Shown here piece after piece: positions 34,525 through 42,915 of a stretch of DNA of 64,000 bases (the first letter of the stretch is position 1; every line of letters starts with the position of its first letter). The translations under genes and the position numbers were made by a program. Source of the DNA: Sphingomonadales bacterium UBA7471. Lineage in GTDB: Bacteria > Pseudomonadota > Alphaproteobacteria > Sphingomonadales > Sphingomonadaceae. The stretch lies in contig DLOZ01000017.1 in the NCBI GenBank assembly GCA_002479765.1, forward strand, positions 14,607 to 78,606, read 5' to 3'. The notes under the pieces are model-generated. The model had not been told where the DNA came from. It did no database searches and saw only the letters and a list, made by a program, of their open reading frames with translations.

Positions 34525-37257
34525 GTGAGCGACGACATAGTTACAATGGAACCATCAGACATTTCGCCCGTCGACATCGTCGATGAAATGAAGTCGAGCT
34601 ACCTCGATTATGCGATGTCGGTCATTGTATCCCGCGCCCTGCCCGACGTGCGGGACGGCCTGAAACCCGTTCACCGCCGCATTTTGTTCGCCAGCCAGGA
34701 AGGCGGCTTTGTCGCGGGCCGGCCCTATCGCAAATCGGCAAAGATTGTCGGCGATGTCATGGGCAATTATCACCCGCATGGCGACAGCGCGATTTACGAC
34801 GCGCTTGCCCGTATGACGCAAGATTGGTCGATGCGCGTTCCATTGATCGATGGTCAGGGTAACTTCGGGTCGATGGACCCTGATCCGCCAGCATCGATGC
34901 GGTACACCGAAGCACGGTTGAACAAGGTCGCCAACGCGCTGTTGGATGATCTCGACAAAGACACCGTTGATTTCCAACCCAATTATGACGGCAGCCGCGA
35001 AGAACCGCAGGTTTTGCCCGCACGCTTCCCCAACCTGTTGGTGAATGGCGCTGGCGGTATTGCCGTCGGTATGGCCACCAACATCCCGCCACACAATCTT
35101 GGCGAAGTGATCAAGGCCTGCCTGGCCTATATCGATAATCCGGCCATCTCCATTGATGAGCTGATCGAGATCGTCCCTGCCCCTGATTTTCCCACTGGGC
35201 CATTGATCCTTGGCACCGGCGGCGCACGTGCGGCCTATCGCGAAGGCAAGGGCTCGATCATGCAGCGCGCCCGCCACGAGATTGAGGAAGGCAAAGGCGA
35301 TCGTCGCTCTATTGTCCTGACGAGCATTCCGTTTCAGGTCGGCAAATCCGCTTTGGTCGAAAAAATCGCCGAAGCCGCGAAGGACAAGCGCATTGAGGGC
35401 GTGTCCGACATTCGCGATGAATCCAGCCGCAAGGGCGTGCGCATCGTCATCGATCTGAAGCGTGATGCGACCCCAGATGTCGTGCTCAACCAATTGTGGC
35501 GCCATACGCAGGCGCAAGCGAGCTTTCCGGCCAATATGCTCGCCATTCGCGGCGGACGGCCTGAAGTCCTCAACCTACGCGACATCATTGAGGCATTCAT
35601 CCGCTTCCGTGAAGAGGTCATCACCCGCAGAACCAAGTTCGAACTGAACAAAGCGCGCGAACGGGCGCATTTGTTGCTTGGGCTTGTCGTTGCCGTCACC
35701 AATTTGGACGAAGTCGTCCGCATCATTCGCGGTTCGGCCAGCCCGGCCGAGGCGCGCGCCGCGCTGATCGCGCGCAAATGGCCAATTGCGGAAATCGCTT
35801 CGTACATCAAATTGGTGGAAGCCGTTGAAACCGAAATTACCGGCGACAGCTACCAATTGTCGGAGCTTCAGGTGCGCGCCATTCTTGAACTGCGCCTGCA
35901 CCGCCTGACGGCGCTTGGCCGCGATGAAATAGGTAAGGAACTTCAGGGGCTTGCAGAGAGCATCGCAGAATATCTCGCAATATTGGGCGACCGCGTAAAG
36001 CTATACGCGGTTCTGCGTGAAGAGCTGGTCGCCATTGACGCCGAATTTTCGACGCCCCGCTTGTGCGAAATCACCGCCAGCTGGGACGGGCTTGATGACG
36101 AAGACCTTATGGAGCGTGAGGAAATGGTCGTCACCGTCACCCATGGTGGCTATATCAAACGCACCGCATTGGCGGCTTTCCGCGCCCAGAACCGTGGTGG
36201 CAAAGGCCGCGCAGGCATGGCGACGAAGGACGAAGACGCCGTCACCGAACTGTTCGTCACCAGCACGCACACACCCGTATTGTTCTTCTCAAACATCGGT
36301 AAGGTCTACCGCCTAAAGGTTTGGAAGCTGCCCGAAGGCGGCCCGTCGACCCGCGGCCGGCCCATGGTCAACCTGCTGCCATTGGGCGAAGGCGAAGTCA
36401 TTTCCAACGTTTTGACGCTGCCTGAGGACGAAGCCGAATGGGGCGGCCTCAGCGTCGTCTTTGCCACGGCCAAGGGCTATGCCCGCCGCAACAGCATGGA
36501 CGCATTTGCCAATGTCCCAAGCAACGGCAAAATCGCCATGAAGTTCGAAGGCGAAGATGCCGACGATAAACTGATCGGCGTGGAATTGTTAAGCCCCGAA
36601 GACGACGTCTTGCTTGCCAGCCGCAACGGCAAGGCGATCCGCTTTGCCGCCGACGACATCCGCGAATTCCAAAGCCGCGCGTCGACGGGTGTTCGCGCCA
36701 TGAAGCTCGCCAAGGGGGACGAGGTTATCTCGCTATCCATCCTTCAGCGCGTGGGCGCCACGCCTGAAGAGCGCGAAGATTATCTGCGCTTTGCCCCATG
36801 GAAGCCAGAGAAGGAAGGCGAACCAACAATGTCCGCGGAACGCATCGCGGAGATGGCGGAGCGTGAACAGTTCATCCTGACCGTATGCGCCAATGGCTAT
36901 GGCAAATTGTCATCGGCTTATGGATATCGCCGCACGGGCCGTGGTGGTCAGGGTATCACCAATATCGACAATATCGAACGCAACGGCCCCGTTGTCGCCA
37001 GCTTCCCCGCAACCAAGGGTGATCAGTTGATGCTCGTGACCGACCAGGCAAAGCTGATCCGTATGCCACTGGACAGCTTACGCGTCCTTGGCCGCGGCAC
37101 CGCAGGCGTGCGCTTGTTCAACGTTGGCGACAATGAACATGTCGTCGGCGCAGCGAAGATTGACGAGAGTGATGAAGAGGGGGATGACTCAATCGACGAC
37201 ACGAACGAGGTTGCATCTGCAGTAGCCGACATATCCGAAGGAAACGAACCCGTATGA
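34525..37257 (+). CDS. gyrA: DNA gyrase subunit A
   Basis: 910 aa. The N-terminal cleavage domain has SSYLDYAMSVIVSRALPDVR, the QRDR segment NYHPHGDSAIYDALARM (Ser83 and Asp87 equivalents retained, so no classical quinolone-resistance change) and catalytic Tyr in SMRYTEARL. The C-terminal beta-pinwheel has FRAQNRGGKGRAG, a GyrA-box-like motif, which separates it from ParC. It ends in an acidic tail (Asp/Glu rich). GTG start with AAGGA upstream. The stop overlaps the DUF3089 gene (ATGA). Confidence 0.95.
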   Translation: MSDDIVTMEPSDISPVDIVDEMKSSYLDYAMSVIVSRALPDVRDGLKPVHRRILFASQEGGFVAGRPYRKSAKIVGDVMGNYHPHGDSAIYDALARMTQDWSMRVPLIDGQGNFGSMDPDPPASMRYTEARLNKVANALLDDLDKDTVDFQPNYDGSREEPQVLPARFPNLLVNGAGGIAVGMATNIPPHNLGEVIKACLAYIDNPAISIDELIEIVPAPDFPTGPLILGTGGARAAYREGKGSIMQRARHEIEEGKGDRRSIVLTSIPFQVGKSALVEKIAEAAKDKRIEGVSDIRDESSRKGVRIVIDLKRDATPDVVLNQLWRHTQAQASFPANMLAIRGGRPEVLNLRDIIEAFIRFREEVITRRTKFELNKARERAHLLLGLVVAVTNLDEVVRIIRGSASPAEARAALIARKWPIAEIASYIKLVEAVETEITGDSYQLSELQVRAILELRLHRLTALGRDEIGKELQGLAESIAEYLAILGDRVKLYAVLREELVAIDAEFSTPRLCEITASWDGLDDEDLMEREEMVVTVTHGGYIKRTALAAFRAQNRGGKGRAGMATKDEDAVTELFVTSTHTPVLFFSNIGKVYRLKVWKLPEGGPSTRGRPMVNLLPLGEGEVISNVLTLPEDEAEWGGLSVVFATAKGYARRNSMDAFANVPSNGKIAMKFEGEDADDKLIGVELLSPEDDVLLASRNGKAIRFAADDIREFQSRASTGVRAMKLAKGDEVISLSILQRVGATPEEREDYLRFAPWKPEKEGEPTMSAERIAEMAEREQFILTVCANGYGKLSSAYGYRRTGRGGQGITNIDNIERNGPVVASFPATKGDQLMLVTDQAKLIRMPLDSLRVLGRGTAGVRLFNVGDNEHVVGAAKIDESDEEGDDSIDDTNEVASAVADISEGNEPV

Positions 37258-38414
37258 GCACAGCGCATGTGATTGCCGCAGTCCTTGCAGCCGCCACGCA
37301 AAGCGCACCTGCTGCCCCCGCCGCTGCGCCGAATGATTATGCGCTGGAACAGAATTGGCTTTGTCGCCCGAGCCGCCGCGACGCGTGCAGCACGCCTAGC
37401 CTTGACGTAACCGAGGTTGCGCCAGATGGAACGCGTACGGTACGCACGGTAACGCGGGCCAAAGCACCTGAAGCCGATTGCTTCTATGTGTACCCGACCT
37501 TGTCATATGATCCGGGCGGAAATAGCGACATGATCGCCAATGACGAAGAACGTCGCGTCGTTGAGGCGCAGTTTGCGCGTTTTGGCACTGTGTGCCAAAC
37601 TTTCGCGCCGATTTATCGCCAATCGACCTTAAGCTGGTTGCGTTCCAACATGATCGGGAATCCCATCCCAATGGACCCCGAGCTGCGGTATAATGACGTA
37701 CGCGATGCGTGGCGGCATTACATGGCGACCGATAACAAGGGGCGGCCATTTGTTCTTGTCGGACATTCGCAAGGATCGGGATTGCTCAAGCGCCTGATTG
37801 CAGAGGAAATCGAAGGAAAACCCGCCGCGACGCAGATGTTGTCCGCTATGCTTGCGGGCACCAATGTCGCAGTGCCAAAGGGTAAGGACCGGGGCGCCGA
37901 TTTGAAACAGACGCCGGTGTGCCGGAAAGCAACGCAGACCAATTGCGTCATTGCCTGGACAAGTTTTCGCGAAACCTCGCCGCCACCTGCAAACGGCCGT
38001 TATGGCCGTGTGCCAGACACCGCTCAGGAAACCATTTGCGCCAACCCCGCTGCGCTTGGCGGCGGCATGGCCACCGTGAACGCACGTTTTCCCTCTGGCG
38101 CAGGGATTGGCGACTTGGTGACAGATAGACCGCGCTGGACCAAAGACAATGCTCCCGTTACGACGCCGACCGTCGCGGTTCCCGGACTATACGCAGCGCA
38201 GTGCGTGACGGTAAACGGTGCAAACGTCTTGTCAGTTCGCATCAACGCAGACCCTGCCGACCCCCGCATTGACGATGTCGGCGGTGATGTCCGCTTTGGC
38301 GCATTTGTTGCGAAGGACTGGGGACTTCACCTGATCGACGTGTCGCTGGTTATGCAGGATATGGTTGATCTGGTGCCCGTGCAGTTGGCGGCATGGAAAG
38401 CGCGCGACCGTTAA
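37254..38414 (+). CDS. DUF3089 alpha/beta-hydrolase, exported
   Basis: 386 aa. The N-terminus is hydrophobic and Ala-rich (a plausible signal peptide), followed by ADCFYVYPTLSYDPGGNSDM and the nucleophile elbow FVLVGHSQGSGLLKRL, both typical of DUF3089 lipase-like proteins. Substrate unknown. Its ATG overlaps the gyrA stop, so its expression is tied to gyrA, which is unlikely to reflect shared function. Confidence 0.86.
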   Translation: MSTAHVIAAVLAAATQSAPAAPAAAPNDYALEQNWLCRPSRRDACSTPSLDVTEVAPDGTRTVRTVTRAKAPEADCFYVYPTLSYDPGGNSDMIANDEERRVVEAQFARFGTVCQTFAPIYRQSTLSWLRSNMIGNPIPMDPELRYNDVRDAWRHYMATDNKGRPFVLVGHSQGSGLLKRLIAEEIEGKPAATQMLSAMLAGTNVAVPKGKDRGADLKQTPVCRKATQTNCVIAWTSFRETSPPPANGRYGRVPDTAQETICANPAALGGGMATVNARFPSGAGIGDLVTDRPRWTKDNAPVTTPTVAVPGLYAAQCVTVNGANVLSVRINADPADPRIDDVGGDVRFGAFVAKDWGLHLIDVSLVMQDMVDLVPVQLAAWKARDR

Positions 38415-38540
38415 GAACAGCTTTGTAATGACGCTTGCAATGTAGGATTTGATTTGAGATCCTTCTCGCCACCAAACAACTTGGCCGCTCTTTCTCACTG
38501 TCGATATTTTGTGAATGTGCCAAAGCGTAGTGTCATCGTT

Positions 38541-38593
38541 AAAGCGACAAACGAGACAATCAAAACATCGTCGCTGGTCGCTTTTGTCGCTTT
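38541..38593. repeat. 11-bp inverted repeat in an intergenic gap
   Basis: AAAGCGACAAA at 38541-38551 is repeated inverted as TTTGTCGCTTT at 38583-38593, with a 31-base centre. It sits in the 205-base gap between the DUF3089 gene and the convergent YhhN-like gene. It may form a long-loop hairpin or bind a dimeric protein. Nothing else was recognised in this gap. Confidence 0.5.
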
Positions 38594-38619
38594 AGAACGC
38601 CGCGCGAACGGGCGTAGGC

Positions 38620-39333
38620 TTAATCGCGCTCTTCACCTTCCGGATAATGCCCGCGTTTGACCAAGGTTTGCGCCACGCCGACGGCAATCATCAACACGCC
38701 GAAATAATACAGATACCAGATCGCGATGCCCGACACCTTCGAATTTGCGAGCGGACCAAGCTCCGCGAATATCAGCAAGTCCGAAATGACAAACAAAACC
38801 GCGCCGAACCCGACACGGTAACGGGGAAAGTTGCTGCTCCACGCCATCGCCGCCATCGCCGCCAAAATGACGCTATAGGCCGCAACCTGAACCGCTTCGT
38901 CGGTGGTCGGCGGAAGGCCATAAGCAATCACCGGCGTCAGCAGGAAAATCGCGATTGCGAGCAGTTTCTGGCTGAACGTCGGCGCCACTCGCCTATGCCG
39001 GAAATACAGCCAGATGGCGACCAGATGACCGGCGGCAAAGGCCAATGCGCCTGCAACCATGCTGAATTCAATCAAACCGTCGCCCAGCGCATAAAACGCC
39101 AATATGATGGCCAAGGGCACAAATTCGCCCACATGATGCCGGTGCAGCGCAAAGGGCACCAGCAAGCCGACGGCCGCCATTTTCCAGACGAGCGCGATCA
39201 ATCCGCCGTCGAGGGGAAGGAAGAGCCACGTCGCAGGAAAGCTGATACCTGCAACAAGGCTGGCCAACAGCCACGGTCGTTTATGTGCGAGATCCTGACC
39301 CAAATTGTTTCCCCAACTTATTTGCGTCGTCAT
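38620..39333 (-). CDS. YhhN/TMEM86-family membrane protein (lysoplasmalogenase-like)
   Basis: 237 aa with about eight hydrophobic segments and the conserved FYALGDGLIE and VISDLLIF acidic positions of the YhhN family, whose animal members hydrolyse lysoplasmalogen. Substrate here unknown, as most aerobic alphaproteobacteria lack plasmalogens. The annotated ATG lies at the edge of a REP-like repeat and has no visible ribosome binding site, so the start is uncertain. Confidence 0.82.
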   Translation of the reverse strand: MTTQISWGNNLGQDLAHKRPWLLASLVAGISFPATWLFLPLDGGLIALVWKMAAVGLLVPFALHRHHVGEFVPLAIILAFYALGDGLIEFSMVAGALAFAAGHLVAIWLYFRHRRVAPTFSQKLLAIAIFLLTPVIAYGLPPTTDEAVQVAAYSVILAAMAAMAWSSNFPRYRVGFGAVLFVISDLLIFAELGPLANSKVSGIAIWYLYYFGVLMIAVGVAQTLVKRGHYPEGEERD

Positions 39334-39439
39334 GCTGAACTCGTTTCACCTTCGGTGACTGACGTTCCAGCATCCATCGTGCCACGCAAACCGGAGGGCC
39401 GAGAGGATAAATGGACCCTGAAACACGTTCAGGGTGACG
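39334..39439. repeat. REP-like composite repeat
   Basis: Begins GCTGAACTCGTTTCA and ends with the palindrome CCCTGAA-ACACG-TTCAGGG followed by TGACG (39416-39439). Related palindromes occur at 52904 and 59545. Between them are CAGCATCCATCGTGCC and GGACCC segments typical of short dispersed sphingomonad repeats. It reaches the start codon of the YhhN-like gene. Confidence 0.65.
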
Positions 39440-39463
39440 AACATTCGACTTTCCAATGCTTGG

Positions 39464-40285
39464 CTAAGCAAGAGATCCAGTCAGCACAAGCGGAATGTAA
39501 TTGATCATGCTATCCGCGGTCAGCCCCGGCCCCGCACGCACGCCGATGTCGCCATGCAACCACGCAGCCATACAGGCGGCGTCAAAGGCGGATATGCCTT
39601 GCGCCATCAGTCCGCAGATCAGGCCGGTCAGCACATCGCCCGACCCCGCAGTTGCCAGCCATGGCGATGCATGGCGGTTGACGGCAACACGCCCGTCGGG
39701 CGCGGCGATGTGGGTGTGCGGGCCTTTCAACAGGACCACCGCCCCCGACCGCCGCGCCGCAGAATATGCTGCCGCCGCGCGATCCGCGAGATCGATATCG
39801 GGAAACAGCCGGGCAAATTCTCCGGCATGCGGGGTCATGACGTCATCAGCACCAAGATGTTCGAAAAGCCGCGCAGGATCGCCCGCGAACGCGGTGATCG
39901 CATCGGCATCCAGCACCATCGGGATATCGCGCTTCAGCATGGCACAGACAATATCCGCAACGCCTGCCCCTGCCCCCGGCCCAATGGCGAGCGCCGTCAC
40001 GCGGTGGTCAATCACATGCAGTTCTGCATCCGCCTCACGCAACATGATCGCGGTGACATGTGTCGCCTGTTCCGCCAACGCCGCGCGATCGCCGATGATC
40101 GTCACCAGCCCTGCCCCGACCGCCAAAGCCGCCTGCGCCGCCAACCGCGATGCGCCCGTTCGAAGCGGCGGCCCGCTCCACACCATCGCATGGCCGCGGC
40201 TATATTTATGCGCGTCGGACGGCGGCGGGGCCAGCGTCGGCCGGCTGATCGTTCCATCTTTGGTCAGGTTAAGCGTAAATCCCAT
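39464..40285 (-). CDS. nnrD: ADP-dependent NAD(P)H-hydrate dehydratase
   Basis: About 273 aa, ribokinase-like enzyme repairing hydrated NAD(P)H. Conserved SDAHKYSRGHAMVWSG, VLDADAITAFAG, TPHAGEFARLFP, VLLKGPHTHI and SGDVLTGLI with the catalytic Asp. Many bacteria fuse an NnrE epimerase domain in front; it is absent here. The start was chosen at ATG 40285; a GTG at 40342 is in frame but would touch the divergent trmFO start with no room for its promoter. Confidence 0.87.
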   Translation of the reverse strand: MGFTLNLTKDGTISRPTLAPPPSDAHKYSRGHAMVWSGPPLRTGASRLAAQAALAVGAGLVTIIGDRAALAEQATHVTAIMLREADAELHVIDHRVTALAIGPGAGAGVADIVCAMLKRDIPMVLDADAITAFAGDPARLFEHLGADDVMTPHAGEFARLFPDIDLADRAAAAYSAARRSGAVVLLKGPHTHIAAPDGRVAVNRHASPWLATAGSGDVLTGLICGLMAQGISAFDAACMAAWLHGDIGVRAGPGLTADSMINYIPLVLTGSLA

Positions 40286-40342
40286 AGTCCATCTTGCCGC
40301 TTTTACCTGTGCAGCGTCAAAGATTTTTGATAGCCGCGCCAC

Positions 40343-41680
40343 ATGACCAAATCATATGACGTTCAAATTATCGGTGGCGGCTTGGCAGGGTGCGAGGCGG
40401 CTTGGCAACTGGCGCAGCGCGGAATGCGGGTGAAACTCTCGGAAATGCGCGGTTCCGGCGACATGACGCCAGCGCACCAGACCGATGGCCTTGCCGAACT
40501 GGTATGCTCAAACAGCTTTCGTTCGGATGATGCGGAGAATAACGCCGTTGGCCTGCTGCATCAGGAAATGCGCGATCTGGGATCGCTGATCATGCAGGCC
40601 GCTGAAGTCGCGAAGGTTCCTGCCGGATCGGCGCTCGCGGTTGATCGTGATGTGTTCTCAGAAACCGTCACCAAGCATCTGGAAAACAATCCAAATATCG
40701 ACATCGTGCGCGAACGTGTGGATATCATTCCCGCCGACCGCCCCGTCATCATCGCCACGGGTCCGCTGACCGCAACCAACCTTGCCGAAAGCATCATGGC
40801 GAAAACCGGTGAAGACCGCCTTGCCTTTTTCGACGCAATTGCGCCGATTGTGTACCATGACAGCATCGATATGGACATCGCATGGTACGCCTCGCGCTGG
40901 GACAAGGGCGACGGTAAGGATTATATCAATTGCCCCATGGATGAATCGCAATATCGCGCCTTTCATCAGGGATTGCTCGATTCCGAGAAATCGGAATTCA
41001 AGGAATGGGAAACCAACACCCCTTATTTCGAAGGATGCATGCCGATTGAGGTGATGGCGTCTCGCGGGCTCGATACGCTGCGCTTTGGCCCGATGAAGCC
41101 CGTCGGCTTGGATAATCCACGCACCGGGCGTTGGGCCCATGCCGTGGTGCAGCTGCGCCAAGATAATAAACAGGGCACATTGTGGAACATGGTCGGGTTC
41201 CAAACCAAGATGAAACATGGCGCGCAAGTGGAATTGCTGCGCACCATCCCCGGGCTGGAAAAGGCGGAATTTGCGCGGCTTGGCGGCTTGCACCGCAATA
41301 CCTTCATTCGCTCGCCAATCCTCTTGGATCGTCAGCTGCGCCTGAAATCATCGCCGCATATCCGCTTTGCCGGACAGATTACGGGCTGCGAAGGCTATGT
41401 TGAAAGCAGCGCGGTTGGGCTGATGGCGGGGATTATGACCGCAGCGGAGATTTCAGGCCGAACCGTCACACCGCCGCCGCCGACCACCGCGCTTGGTGCG
41501 CTTTTGGGGCATATCACGGGGGATGCGCTGGCCGATGACTATCAACCCATGAACATCAATTTCGGGCTGTTCGCGCCGCTGGACGAAAAAGTGCACAAAA
41601 AATCGCGTAAGGCCGCGATGACGGGCCGTGCGCGAACGGACTTAAACAATTGGATCAGCGCGCAAAAGGTTGCGGCTTAA
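40343..41680 (+). CDS. trmFO: Methylenetetrahydrofolate-tRNA-(uracil-54) methyltransferase
   Basis: 445 aa FAD enzyme that makes ribothymidine-54 in tRNA using methylenetetrahydrofolate. FAD motif IIGGGLAGCEAAWQLA at the N-terminus, LVCSNSFRSDDAENNAVGL, and GRWAHAVVQLRQDN, FAGQITGCEGYVESSA and the C-terminal NINFGLF blocks are characteristic. Length normal. Its last bases overlap the convergent EF-hand gene. Confidence 0.95.
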   Translation: MTKSYDVQIIGGGLAGCEAAWQLAQRGMRVKLSEMRGSGDMTPAHQTDGLAELVCSNSFRSDDAENNAVGLLHQEMRDLGSLIMQAAEVAKVPAGSALAVDRDVFSETVTKHLENNPNIDIVRERVDIIPADRPVIIATGPLTATNLAESIMAKTGEDRLAFFDAIAPIVYHDSIDMDIAWYASRWDKGDGKDYINCPMDESQYRAFHQGLLDSEKSEFKEWETNTPYFEGCMPIEVMASRGLDTLRFGPMKPVGLDNPRTGRWAHAVVQLRQDNKQGTLWNMVGFQTKMKHGAQVELLRTIPGLEKAEFARLGGLHRNTFIRSPILLDRQLRLKSSPHIRFAGQITGCEGYVESSAVGLMAGIMTAAEISGRTVTPPPPTTALGALLGHITGDALADDYQPMNINFGLFAPLDEKVHKKSRKAAMTGRARTDLNNWISAQKVAA

Positions 41681-42141
41681 CAGCGGCAGCCGGGCTTTTC
41701 GGCTTGTTTCGGCCGGGTCTGCGCAAATTCCTTGCGGGTGAGCAGCTGGTCCTTGTTCCTGTCCGCGCCGGCGAAGCGCTCTCCGGTGGCCGCCGCCCAT
41801 TCTTCGAAAGTGAGCAAATGATTGCCATCGCGGTCCAATGCCTTGAACGCCTTCGTTCGGCTGCCCATCATTTCTAGGCGGGAAATCAGCTCGTCCCTGT
41901 TGCGGTCATAACGGTTGAAGCGCATTTCCTCACGGCTTGCCTTTGGCGCTTCGGGCGGTGTCGGCGGCGCTGGGCCGAACGCGGGCGCATTGGCTCCCGC
42001 TTGCGGCAAGGCATCCAAGATCACCTCAGGCGGCGGCGCGGCGGGGATCAGGTTCGGCTGGTTAGCCTGCGTCTGCCAGAACCAAAGCCCTGAAACGACG
42101 AGCAACAATGCCGCAACACCGCCAACCAATATCCGCTGCAT
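41677..42141 (-). CDS. Membrane-anchored EF-hand protein
   Basis: 154 aa. One N-terminal hydrophobic segment (LVGGVAALLLVVSGLWFW), a Pro/Ala-rich linker, then three EF-hand calcium loops in a row: DRNRDELISRLE, DRDGNHLLTFEE and DRNKDQLLTRKE. It ends in CRC. Likely a periplasmic calcium-binding protein. The start at 42141 is preceded by GGGGGAAGG; an ATG at 42165 is possible. It overlaps trmFO by four bases tail to tail. Confidence 0.85.
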   Translation of the reverse strand: MQRILVGGVAALLLVVSGLWFWQTQANQPNLIPAAPPPEVILDALPQAGANAPAFGPAPPTPPEAPKASREEMRFNRYDRNRDELISRLEMMGSRTKAFKALDRDGNHLLTFEEWAAATGERFAGADRNKDQLLTRKEFAQTRPKQAEKPGCRC

Positions 42142-42183
42142 GACCTTCCCCCATGATGACATCACGGCAATAGGGCCACAAAG

Positions 42184-42783
42184 CTACCACCCCGTCAAGG
42201 CATGGCCGATCAGCCGCAATCCCGTCACCTTTCGAACCGACATGGCCAAAAGGGACAAGGGACGAAGTTTTCGGCCCTTAGGCAACGCCGGAAGTGGCTG
42301 ATCATTGGGCACGCTCAATTTTGACGGGAATTCCGCACGCAACGCATCAAGAGCCCATTGATCGGACAAAGCATTGATATCATATGAATCTCCTATCCAA
42401 ACTGCATAAGAACCAAAGATCGCGCGACCACGCAAAGCGGCATGTTTTGCAACATCCTGTGCCGCCCACTCCCCCTCGCCCAGCAACAACTCCCATGCCG
42501 AAACCAAGTCCTGCAACGCTGACGGTGAAATGACATCCCCACACGCACTGAGGGCTTGCAGCAAAGGCTCACCCTTTGGTCGCAGCGCGGCTTCCGCGGC
42601 AAAAGCATCACGCCACCATGCCAATTTTATCTGCGCAATCATGGGCTCACGCGCTTTGCGCACGATGGCGGCAAAACGCGCATCCAATTGCAGCAACAGG
42701 GTGAAAGCAGGCCGTAATGCAACCGGCGTGTAGGCAACCGCGAGGTTGGCCGGAGGCGGAAGATGTAGTGATGTCTCGTTCAT
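42184..42783 (-). CDS. Squalene/phytoene-synthase-like protein lacking catalytic Asp motifs
   Basis: 199 aa, shorter than true squalene/phytoene synthases (about 280-300). It keeps the fold signature AQIKLAWWRDAF, but neither DxxxD substrate-binding motif is seen. It resembles the NDUFAF6/PSY-like group found in alphaproteobacteria and mitochondria, where the homologue helps complex I assembly. Catalysis is unlikely; an assembly role is inference. 132 bases separate it from the divergent TadG-like gene. Confidence 0.72.
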   Translation of the reverse strand: MNETSLHLPPPANLAVAYTPVALRPAFTLLLQLDARFAAIVRKAREPMIAQIKLAWWRDAFAAEAALRPKGEPLLQALSACGDVISPSALQDLVSAWELLLGEGEWAAQDVAKHAALRGRAIFGSYAVWIGDSYDINALSDQWALDALRAEFPSKLSVPNDQPLPALPKGRKLRPLSLLAMSVRKVTGLRLIGHALTGW

Positions 42784-42915
42784 GTCGTCATTCGCTTCAT
42801 GTTAATAAATTTTCTATGGTTAACAATTGGGTAACCCTGATCCTTCAAAGAGCACTTACTACGACGCGCGTAGACGGTGTCGAGGATCCATTGTGGAAAC
42901 CAGGGGACAGCAACT

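Noticed and set aside
34525..37257. ParC (topoisomerase IV A) instead of GyrA
   Set aside because: The pinwheel carries a GyrA-box-like QNRGGKG and the protein ends in an acidic tail; overall length fits GyrA.
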